Source: an uncultured Bacteroidales bacterium (GTDB lineage: Bacteria > Bacteroidota > Bacteroidia > Bacteroidales > F082). Taken from it: 64,000 bases of DNA. This document shows positions 1 to 8,300 of the stretch, piece by piece. Location: positions 1 through 64,000 of the forward strand of contig ONFO01000017.1 in the NCBI GenBank assembly GCA_900317155.1, written 5' to 3'. Numbering within the stretch: position 1 is the stretch's first letter; every line of letters starts with the position of its first letter. A model generated the notes under the pieces. The model worked only from the letters and a program-made list of their open reading frames with translations, had not been told where the DNA came from and ran no database searches. The position numbers were made by a program, and so were the translations under genes.

Positions 1-1583
1 GTAAGCGTACCGACCCAAGCGCCATTTTCGTAACGGAGATAGCTCGAATCTTGGGCGTTGACAACGATTCCATAAGTACCGAGAGCTGATTCGAAATCAT
101 CTACAGTCATCTCCACAAGAGGTGCCCACCAATTCCAACCCATGGCAAGATCCAAAGTCCTATTAATAAGAGGTAAAAGTTGAATGTTGTTCAATTCAAT
201 CCTTTGACCATCTGAAACAGTCACTTCTATAGATTGCGTGACATAACCTTCCTTGCTGAACACAAAAGTGTATGTGCCGCCTTTGATGGGACGGTGGAAA
301 TCGCCCACTTCATGGGTGCTCACAAATGAATATTCATCGTCGTGGTTCAATACAGTGACGGTCACACCTTCGATGGACTCGCCTGTCTCAGCATCATATA
401 CAAAGCCATGCACACCATTGAGGCACTGCTCCATATATGCCAGCATGGAATTGTGGTTATAGTTCCAAAAATCCGGCAGCTGTAAGGCATTGGGGTTCTT
501 TACATCGGAACATTCGATAGTGGCTTCACGGCACTGGCGATAGCCGTTCATGTAATCTTGGCGACCACCTCCAATCATATACCATTGGGCTCCATTTGTG
601 ATGCCATTGTCCAGGTCAGTCATATAGCTTGAATTGACCGCTTGGGCCAAGTCGGCATACTCCCTTGAAACATACTGCCACCAATCATCATCCGCATGAA
701 GTGTGTGGGTGTTGTCCCAAGGATAGTTCACCACCTCGGACCCACCATGATAGTTGGCTGCCATCACGAAAGGATAGTCCATAGCAAGCTGCATTAACCA
801 CTGCGTTTCAGATTGGTACGGTTTTCCATCAGGATGCGCGCCACCATGAGGATCGGGATAGTTGCGGTTCATATCCACCCCATTGGCATTGTAACGCCGG
901 GCGCCTGTAACACTGTTGTTACCCCGATAATACGTACCGTCTGGGTTGGTGTTGGGGAAGATGAAGATGTCGAGGTTGTCTATCAAGTTGACGATGCGGG
1001 GATCCGTGCTGGTGCATAACTCGTCAATAAGACGAAGCATCAATATCCAGCCTGTAGTTTCGTCACCATGGATAGTAGAACTGTAAAGGAATTTAGGTTT
1101 GCCCTCGGGACTGCCGTTGTTGAGACGGACACCCATGATCTTACGACCTGAAGAAAGCGTGCCCAATTCCATTAATGTGCAGGTTCTTCCGCTGACGGCA
1201 GACGCAGGAAAGCCTTGCATCATGGCCACATATTGGCTGTAGGTTGGATAACTATTCCACTCGTAAGTGGCTCGGTTGCCATCCCACATCTCAGCCTCTT
1301 CAAGCAACGATGGTGGCGTTTGCAAATTGGGCTGGTAACCAAGACCCAACAACTGGTTATATTCCTGTTGATTAGCATAGGCAACCACAGTATGCCCGTC
1401 AGTACCATCCACAGAGCAAATTCTGCTAATGGATTGAATTTCAGCTGGTTCATTTACACTAAGGGTAAAATAATACTCATTACGTTCGCGCATGAGCCGC
1501 CCAAGCTCTTTCTGGCTTTGGGCAAAAACGGTATTGCCAATGAAAGCAATACACAAGGCACAGAATAATGGATTGATTCTCAT
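1..1583 (-). CDS. Secreted M14-family zinc carboxypeptidase, 3' end cut by window edge
   Basis: Reading the minus strand from the ATG at 1583 gives 527 uninterrupted codons to the window edge; the C-terminus is missing. A signal peptide (about residues 1-21, ending in VFA-Q) leads into an M14 peptidase domain. Visible are the zinc ligands in IHGDE (H172, E175) and NYHGG (H279), the substrate-binding NRNYP (N239-R240) and the catalytic glutamate in ATIEC (E357). A CarboxypepD regulatory-like beta-sandwich follows at about 388-465. The last visible part (481-527) is a GWNWW module shared with the next gene. It should be a metallopeptidase that trims C-terminal residues from peptides outside the cell. 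A -7 box lies 23 bases upstream of the start. M14 assignment is firm; substrate preference and sorting route cannot be read here. Confidence 0.9.
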   Translation of the reverse strand, partial: MRINPLFCALCIAFIGNTVFAQSQKELGRLMRERNEYYFTLSVNEPAEIQSISRICSVDGTDGHTVVAYANQQEYNQLLGLGYQPNLQTPPSLLEEAEMWDGNRATYEWNSYPTYSQYVAMMQGFPASAVSGRTCTLMELGTLSSGRKIMGVRLNNGSPEGKPKFLYSSTIHGDETTGWILMLRLIDELCTSTDPRIVNLIDNLDIFIFPNTNPDGTYYRGNNSVTGARRYNANGVDMNRNYPDPHGGAHPDGKPYQSETQWLMQLAMDYPFVMAANYHGGSEVVNYPWDNTHTLHADDDWWQYVSREYADLAQAVNSSYMTDLDNGITNGAQWYMIGGGRQDYMNGYRQCREATIECSDVKNPNALQLPDFWNYNHNSMLAYMEQCLNGVHGFVYDAETGESIEGVTVTVLNHDDEYSFVSTHEVGDFHRPIKGGTYTFVFSKEGYVTQSIEVTVSDGQRIELNNIQLLPLINRTLDLAMGWNWWAPLVEMTVDDFESALGTYGIVVNAQDSSYLRYENGAWVGTL

Positions 1584-1605
1584 TCTTTTACATTAATAAA
1601 GCCTG

Positions 1606-1613
1606 CAAAGATA
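1606..1613 (-). promoter_or_regulatory. Bacteroidota -7 box for the M14 carboxypeptidase gene
   Basis: Minus-strand TATCTTTG followed by C matches the Bacteroidota TAnnTTTG -7 element. Transcription would start near 1600, giving a leader of about 17 bases before the ATG at 1583. Confidence 0.6.
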
Positions 1614-1650
1614 CAAAAAAATCCAATTCTGTTGCAATTTTACTCCGTTG

Positions 1651-4600
1651 TTATTGAAATTCAAGTGCTTTCGTCTCTACTGCATTCGATAAATAAACAT
1701 AACCATGTCCAGACTGAAGCGACGAAAGGGGCCCGTTCCATGCACCGTTCTCGTAGATGGCATAATCCTCGTTCTGCGAAATAATCTTGTCGCCCTGGGC
1801 AGGTGTAAAGTTAAGGTTATCGATAGCCAAAGGTTGAGCGCCTGTGTAGCCAAACCAGTTGTAACCCTGCCTAATCGTGACTGTGACACTGGAAACGTAA
1901 CTTCCACTCAACACAAGATTACAAGAGTTATTAGCCCATATCTTGTACATCTGTCCAGTAACGATGGCGTAAAGCGTACCATCCCAGTTACCCTCATCAT
2001 AACTGAGATAGCCTGAGTTTTGAGAATTGATTAGGATGCCATTGGTGTCAAGAGCTGTTTCAAGTTCCTCCACTGTCATTTCGATGGTCGGTGTCCACCA
2101 ATTCCAGCCTTGGTCAAGTGCGGTCGTCTGCTCGGCAGGATAGTCGTTAATTTCCGAGCGACGAAACAGACAAACTTCTTGCATGTTGCTGGCATAGCAA
2201 GAAAAAATGTTACTCTGACTATTGTATTTCAACAAATTATGGGTATTATTGCCTTGTGCAGTAAGGGTTGCCGTTCCATTAGTACCAAAACTGATGTTCC
2301 ATTGCCCGTTGACATTATTGGAGGCTTGCGTCCTCAAATAATTGCCGCTGCTACTTGCAGCAAACAGATAACCGCCGTTGCTGCCCCAATGGGTATCATA
2401 GAAGGTCCAGTTGTTCCCCACTGCGCCCAAAACCAACTCACAAACATCATCACTAATGCTGGGGATGACATCATCATTAATCGTGACCTCAGCAGCACTC
2501 CGGTTGTTGGCGTTTTGTGTTATTCCCAAAGCCTTCCCATTATCCACATTGACAATCAGATAGGTACGGCCAGGGACGAGTTCGCCAACGGAAGTAACAA
2601 GGTGGTATTCTTGCACCAAACTTTGGGGAGAATAGCTAAACACCGCGCTTACCGTGACATCGCTGGCAGGCATCTCAAAACGGTTTTCTGTAACATTAAT
2701 GTCATAACCTTGGACATCGGTTACCGTCCATTGCGCCAAGGCATAACAAGGGTCCGCAACGGCGGTCAGAATAATTTCGTCCTCTTCAAAGGCTTGGGTT
2801 GCACTGGCACTGATACTGCCATGTACCGTTTCTGCCAATGTGATGTTGAAAAGCTGGTCCCATTGGGCATACAACTCCAAGTCATCAAGCAAGACAACTG
2901 TGGCACCATCGGCAAAGTAATTGCCCGAACCATCAGCTTCGGTGTTCCAACCGTCGAAAACGAAGCCATCTCTTGTGAAGGCATTATCAAACAAGGCTGT
3001 AGGTTCAAACTCATTCACAGTTTGGTCGTTCATTGTACCGGCACCGCCGTTTGGGTTAAAGTGGATGCCATGGGTAGGAATGGAGACGACTTTCTTGAAG
3101 AGTTGTATGGGTTGCTGGCTGCTATAGGTGCTTGATTTAAAGTAACGGAATCGGTTTTGTCCTGAGTTATTGTTAAATCGCATCACCGAGGTGTTTGAGG
3201 TCATCATCACGCTATTGGATTCGTAGGAAAGCGTGTTCACAATAGGGCTGGTGCCAAAAATCAATCTGTTTTCGCCCGACTTGCCAGAAATGTATTTCCC
3301 GTCATTGGTTCCTCCGTTGACTTTGACGGAATAGCCGCCCGACATAGGGGCAATAGTGAGGGTGACCAACCCATCGTTGGCGATACTGTTGTCGGTTATC
3401 AATTTCGAGACATAACAATTTTCCACATCCACACCCGTCCAAACATAGCCCGTTGTGCCGTTCTGTTCATAAACCAGTAAATACTCCCCACTCCAGTCTG
3501 TCGGGGCTTGAGTCACCCTTACGAAGTCACCATTGGCATTGCCTTGAACAAAGGTAGCTATCACGGTGACATCGAAAGCGGGCATGACGAAGCTGTTGCC
3601 GCTAACTGTGACAATAGTGCTCATATCGCCGGTCTTGAAGACATACCAAGAATAAAAGCTATAACCAGATGCAGGCATAGCCGACATCGTGATACTAGTG
3701 CCCGAGAGGGCAGCCTGTGTGCTGACGCCAATACTGCCGTGACTGACCGTCCCCAAGGTGATTTGATATTGGGTGGTGTTCTGTACAAAGGTCGCACTCA
3801 CTGTGACGGCATAGCTAGGCATAGTGAAGGTTCCGTTGCTGCTCACGGAAACGGTTGTTGAAGGGTTGTCTGTCTTATAAACGCTGTAGGTACCCACCAT
3901 ATATCCCGGTGCCGGTGTAGCGGTGATGGCCACAGTGCTACCTTCTAAGGCACTTTCGGGTGCCGACACGCTGCCATGCTGTAAACCCGTGGCACAAGTA
4001 ATGTTGTAAGAAACGCCTTGTGTCCAGTCGGGGTCCCAAATCATGCGGGCGTATTCGGGATGGTCTATGAAAGGGTTGCGATTGTTTTGGTAGCCGTAGA
4101 CGGCATTGTTGCGGTCAATTTCTTTTTGGCTAACAGGGTCTTCGTCGCTCCAGCGCAGTAGCATAGTCATGGCCCAGGGTTTGATTTCAGCCTTGTTGGT
4201 CATGCCACTGGTGCCCCAGTCGTCATCTTCGCCGCTATAGCGAACACTCATGTAAAAGTAGCTGCGGGCGATGTCGCCTTTGTATTCATCGACGGGCTCA
4301 AACACCTTGCCAGAATAGCCTTGTGTGACGCAGGGACCAAGCTTAGAGCCGTTACCAGAGGTATAGGTCGGGTGGTTGACCTCACCATAAGGGTAGTTGC
4401 TGCGTTGCGCATTGACATAGCCATCGGTGGGGTATACATGGAAAAGGTCGCTGCGGGGGGTCGTACTCCCGTTGAACCAGCTCTGTGGCCATGTGTGCTC
4501 ACGGTTCCAGCAGTCACCTTCCTGTTCGTATTCGCCACATTGATCTGTGTTTTGGCTGAATTCGTAATTGGAATAGATATCCCAGATCTTGCCGTTGGGT

Positions 4601-4812
4601 TTGCAGTCAGTGTAGGCAAAAGCGTTGATGAGGCCGCTATAGCTAACCACATGATGGCCTTTGATGATATTGTGCAAAGCAGTCTTCAGCTCATCCCCGG
4701 TCTTACCTGTGGCGTTGTTGTAGTAACCGTTGGGAATTTGGGCCATAATGCTGCCACTTATTGCAAAGAGCAGCAGTGGCAACAGGATACGGGAAAATGT
4801 GTTTTGTCTCAT
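1651..4812 (-). CDS. Secreted endonuclease I-family nuclease with InlB-type repeats
   Basis: 1053 residues from the ATG at 4812, which begins a good signal peptide (MRQNTFSRILLPLLLF, then MAQ). The frame stays open 44 codons upstream, but those codons run through the promoter and are rejected. The N-terminal third carries the endonuclease I His-Me finger: CWNREHTWPQ (catalytic H106) followed by PRSDLFHVYPTD. Downstream come two divergent InlB-like repeats (about 280-440), a carbohydrate-binding-like module ending in IQLFKK, an InlB B-repeat ending in LELYAQW, a second such repeat, and another module ending in VCLFRR. The C-terminus is two tandem GWNWW/GYNWF modules. Likely a surface or released nuclease acting on DNA or RNA. 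No canonical T9SS type A tail ends the protein, so the GWNWW pair may anchor or sort it (inference). Confidence 0.88.
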   Translation of the reverse strand: MRQNTFSRILLPLLLFAISGSIMAQIPNGYYNNATGKTGDELKTALHNIIKGHHVVSYSGLINAFAYTDCKPNGKIWDIYSNYEFSQNTDQCGEYEQEGDCWNREHTWPQSWFNGSTTPRSDLFHVYPTDGYVNAQRSNYPYGEVNHPTYTSGNGSKLGPCVTQGYSGKVFEPVDEYKGDIARSYFYMSVRYSGEDDDWGTSGMTNKAEIKPWAMTMLLRWSDEDPVSQKEIDRNNAVYGYQNNRNPFIDHPEYARMIWDPDWTQGVSYNITCATGLQHGSVSAPESALEGSTVAITATPAPGYMVGTYSVYKTDNPSTTVSVSSNGTFTMPSYAVTVSATFVQNTTQYQITLGTVSHGSIGVSTQAALSGTSITMSAMPASGYSFYSWYVFKTGDMSTIVTVSGNSFVMPAFDVTVIATFVQGNANGDFVRVTQAPTDWSGEYLLVYEQNGTTGYVWTGVDVENCYVSKLITDNSIANDGLVTLTIAPMSGGYSVKVNGGTNDGKYISGKSGENRLIFGTSPIVNTLSYESNSVMMTSNTSVMRFNNNSGQNRFRYFKSSTYSSQQPIQLFKKVVSIPTHGIHFNPNGGAGTMNDQTVNEFEPTALFDNAFTRDGFVFDGWNTEADGSGNYFADGATVVLLDDLELYAQWDQLFNITLAETVHGSISASATQAFEEDEIILTAVADPCYALAQWTVTDVQGYDINVTENRFEMPASDVTVSAVFSYSPQSLVQEYHLVTSVGELVPGRTYLIVNVDNGKALGITQNANNRSAAEVTINDDVIPSISDDVCELVLGAVGNNWTFYDTHWGSNGGYLFAASSSGNYLRTQASNNVNGQWNISFGTNGTATLTAQGNNTHNLLKYNSQSNIFSCYASNMQEVCLFRRSEINDYPAEQTTALDQGWNWWTPTIEMTVEELETALDTNGILINSQNSGYLSYDEGNWDGTLYAIVTGQMYKIWANNSCNLVLSGSYVSSVTVTIRQGYNWFGYTGAQPLAIDNLNFTPAQGDKIISQNEDYAIYENGAWNGPLSSLQSGHGYVYLSNAVETKALEFQ

Positions 4813-4837
4813 GGACACATTATTATATATTAGACTG

Positions 4838-4845
4838 CAAAGATA
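4838..4845 (-). promoter_or_regulatory. -7 box for the endonuclease gene
   Basis: Minus-strand TATCTTTG plus C. Predicted start near 4832 leaves about 20 bases before the ATG at 4812, which supports that ATG over the upstream in-frame one. Confidence 0.6.
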
Positions 4846-4852
4846 ATGAAAA

Positions 4853-4876
4853 AGCCGACCACAAATGTAGTCGGCT
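4853..4876 (-). terminator. Intrinsic terminator after the 87-residue protein gene
   Basis: AGCCGAC and GTCGGCT form a 7-bp stem around a 10-base loop. On the minus strand the stem is followed by TTTTTC. It lies between the stop of the 87-residue gene (4941) and the promoter of the endonuclease gene, separating the two units. A T-run on the other side suggests it may also work in the plus direction. Confidence 0.7.
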
Positions 4877-4940
4877 AAAAAATAAGGTCCACTGTCGTGG
4901 AGGAACCTTGCAAATGACTGCACCTCCACAACGGAAGAGA

Positions 4941-5204
4941 TCAATCCTCCTTGCGTTTCTTGGCAACCATATAAGCGGCACCAAGACCCATGAGAACGGC
5001 GATGCCGCTTCCTACGGGAGCAGGCTGATTAGATATCTCCATGTGGTTAGGAAATTGCGGGAACAAAGACCCGTTACCTTCATAAGCGTAGCCATTTGAT
5101 TCGGACACAGCTTCACCGCGACCAAACAAACCACCACCATTGTCAGCAAATGATGCCATGCCCAATCCCAGGACGATGGCCAATGTCAATGCTAATTTCT
5201 TCAT
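4941..5204 (-). CDS. Small exported protein with C-terminal hydrophobic/basic tail
   Basis: 87 residues. A signal peptide (MKKLALTLAIVLGLGMASFA) is followed by a short, glycine- and asparagine-rich polar middle of about 40 residues. It ends with a Pro-Val-Gly-Ser-Gly segment, a single hydrophobic helix (IAVLMGLGAAYMVA) and the basic tail KKRKED. The order signal peptide, spacer, PxGSG, helix, basic cluster is the layout of proteins retained or processed at a C-terminal membrane anchor, as in sortase- or exosortase-type substrates, but no known signal is matched exactly. I do not recognise a function. It sits between two secreted-protein genes and is bounded by hairpins on both sides, so it is probably transcribed alone. 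Confidence 0.7.
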   Translation of the reverse strand: MKKLALTLAIVLGLGMASFADNGGGLFGRGEAVSESNGYAYEGNGSLFPQFPNHMEISNQPAPVGSGIAVLMGLGAAYMVAKKRKED

Positions 5205-5278
5205 TATTTTATTATAATTGATGTTTTAATTGTTATTATTCAATTCGAGTTAATTTTCGTTTGTTAGCTATCTATTGA

Positions 5279-5319
5279 TTGCCTATGGCTTTCCCCTTGT
5301 AAGGGCAAGCCATAGGCAA
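5279..5319 (-). terminator. Strong hairpin downstream of the 1561-residue T9SS protein
   Basis: A perfect 13-bp inverted repeat (TTGCCTATGGCTT / AAGCCATAGGCAA) encloses a second inner stem (CCCTT/AAGGG). It starts 12 bases after the stop of the minus-strand gene ending at 5332. There is no long T-run, so termination may be rho-assisted, or the hairpin may protect the transcript 3' end. Confidence 0.65.
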
Positions 5320-5331
5320 TTGGTATACTAT

Positions 5332-8300
5332 TTACTTGACGATCACTTTCTGAACCTTAATGTTGTCGCCGTTGACAAGACGCAGCATATAGGTGCCAGC
5401 AGCTGCATTCACGTTCACGCTGCTACTGCCGTTGATGGTCTCGCTCTGGAGGATGCGTCCGTTCATATCGAGGACTTGCAACGTAGCATTGCCTTGGTTG
5501 ACGATAATGAAGCTGCCGTTGCTGAAGAAGGCAAACGGGTCAGCATCGTTTTCTTCAACACTTGTAAGGTGGGCGAACACCAACTTGAAGCGGTCGGCAT
5601 AGTCAGTCGTGCGGGCTTCGAAGCTATAGCTCGGGGTGACCAGCAGGTCGACATCGGCACCAGTCATGTTGTCGATGAGGTGGAGGTAACCCATCTCAAT
5701 GTCGCCAATATTCACATCGAAGGTGTAGGTGCCGTTGACAGCAGCCTTGAAGTTGACAGGCATCTCACCCATGTTGTTGGCATAGACCACTGCATAGTCG
5801 CTATCCTCCATCGGGAAGTAGATCTTGGTGTCATCGGGGTTGAGCATGAACTTCTTAAGACTGCGGCCTTCGCCGAAGCGAATACGAACGAGGTCACTAT
5901 AGCCGTTATTGTCGCTCACGCTAAGATCCATCAGTTCCGGTGTTTCACTGCCTGAAGGCATCCAACTACCATCATTGAAACAGGCGAATTCATCGGCAGC
6001 AGTAGCTTCCACAAAAACACCTTCCTTAGGATGAGCTTGACGATCTGCAATTTCCAACTTGGTACCTTGAGCATTCATAACATAGAAATCCGTCAATTCA
6101 TACACTTCTCCAGTACGAATATACAAGGAAGCATCCTGGTTATAAGGATTACCTATGAGGTTCCATCCAGCCAATTCGGCATCTTCGACATAATCCAAAG
6201 CAATTTCACCATCATTATCGCCATTGTAAGGAATGCCTGTGAAGGTAAGCGTGGTGTTTTCTTGGCTGGCATAGAGGTAGCCCTTGCCCGAAGCGATGTT
6301 GAAATGCTTGGCCTTGTAGTTGCGCCACTCTTCACCTTGTTTGGCTTGGTCGAAGTAATAGAGGTCGTATGCTTCGGTGAGGAAGCCGTTTTCGGCAGTA
6401 GGTCTAATCATAGAGACAGGTGAAGCAATCAGGTAATAGCCACCATCGCTGTCACCGAAGCCCTCGATATCCAAGGTATAAGTCACAAGGCTACCTTCAT
6501 CAACTCTCTTGTAGAATGCAAAAGTCTGATCCTTGATGTTGTTGTTGATGGAAGTATAGCATCTCCAGTCTTGTCTATTGTAAATGCCGATATAACGCTC
6601 AGTGGCATTGTTGAACAGATAACCTTCAGGAGTCATAGTGAAAACATTGTTCTCGTTGGTTCCCACACGGACACCATTGTTGGAGTTGGTGCAATACAGC
6701 CAAGTCTCGGTTTCGCCATTCGGATAGAAGGTGTAGCCATTCTCACCGATGCTGAGGTTCCATTTGAGGTTTTCGGCGATGTCGCCCGACAAGGTGTTGC
6801 CCACCAAAGTCACTGCGGTTGCTGATGGAGCACCTGTACCATTGTTTGGCATAGCGAAGGAAGACTCATCTTCATCATAAACACCAACGATGACAAACAC
6901 ATCGTCCTCGGTGAGGTCGGCGAGGCGGGTCATCACCCATTCGCCTGGAGTTGGGGGAACAACAGGGGCGGCTTGGTTGATGGTGACGAGGTTGGAATAG
7001 ACGTCTTCGGCGTTGTCGTCAAGGGCATAGACCTTCAGGTAAGCCGTGCGGGCTTCGCCTTCGTTGGCGTCGATGACATAGTAAACATTGTTTTCGTCAT
7101 TGATTTCAGCGTCAATCCAGTCGTAAGTGGCAACTCCGCCTTCGGCATCGCAGAAATAAACCTCTGCGACAACCTCGGTGATGTTCTCATAGGTCACTGT
7201 GAGGGTGCCATCTGTTTCTTCAGCGGTGGCGTTCACTGTGGCAGGTTCAACAGTGATGGAAGCAGGGAAAACTGGGCCGCCGCCAACCTCATAGAGGTGA
7301 ATGTCGCCGAGAGCAACATTACCGCTTACCTTCTCAGCATAGATCCACTTGATGTATCTCACATCTGCACCCAAATTGTCGAATGTTTCATCATCAAGTA
7401 CAGTGGTTGTAAGTTCAGTGTAGGTTTCCAAATCGGTATAAGTCACACCATCTTCAGAGGTTTGAACTTTGAATGTGCCTCCCCATGAGCCTTGGCTCGG
7501 GTTGCCCTTGATGTCGAAAGTCAAAGTGCCAGGGGCTTCGTTGAAATGGAGCAGCAGCCAGTCGCCAGTGTTGTTGAATTTCAGCTTAGGTGATGAACTA
7601 TAGTCGGAATCAAGGCCTTCTTGGGTCAGGCCATCGGTGTTTTCGATGTCGGCACGACCGCCGTCAAATGCAAACGGCAGGCTGGCCACCGTAGGAGCCA
7701 CATATTCGGCCTGGTTGACGGTGACGATGGCATAAACGTCATCCGCTTCGGGAGTATAGACCTTAAAGTAGGCAGAGCGGGCTTCACCATCGTTGGCATC
7801 GATGACATAATACACGGAATAAACATCATTCTCCTCTTGAATTTCAGCAAGAATCCAATCAGGATCCTCTTGGAGTTCGTTACCTTCAGCATCGCAGAAA
7901 TAATAATCGAAACTGATTAAATCAGGAATGTTTTCGTAAGTTATTGCAAGAGTGCCATCCGCACCTTCGGCAGGAGCATTGACCGTAGCAGGAGTAACGG
8001 TGATGGAAGGCTCGAGATTTTGTTGCACCTCGACATTCTGCGGGTTGGCGATCTGGGCAACGTTGAAGCAGCCGATGTTGCCGTCCAAAGTAAGGACATC
8101 GTCCACGGCATATTCAACACCGCTGATGCCACGCACCACGATGGTGTTGTCGCCTTGGACAATGGTGGTATTCTGGCCGTCAATGACAGTAACCGTAGCA
8201 TTCTCTATGGTGACATACAAACCTTGAATCGAGTTGGGGGAAGTAATGTCGTCAGCATTGATTTCAGCAATGGTCTTCACAGTGGGTTCAACCGTGTTGT

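Noticed and set aside
1651..4944. A longer start (44 extra residues) for the endonuclease
   Set aside because: The extra codons cover the -7 box and a terminator hairpin; the ATG at 4812 begins a proper signal peptide.
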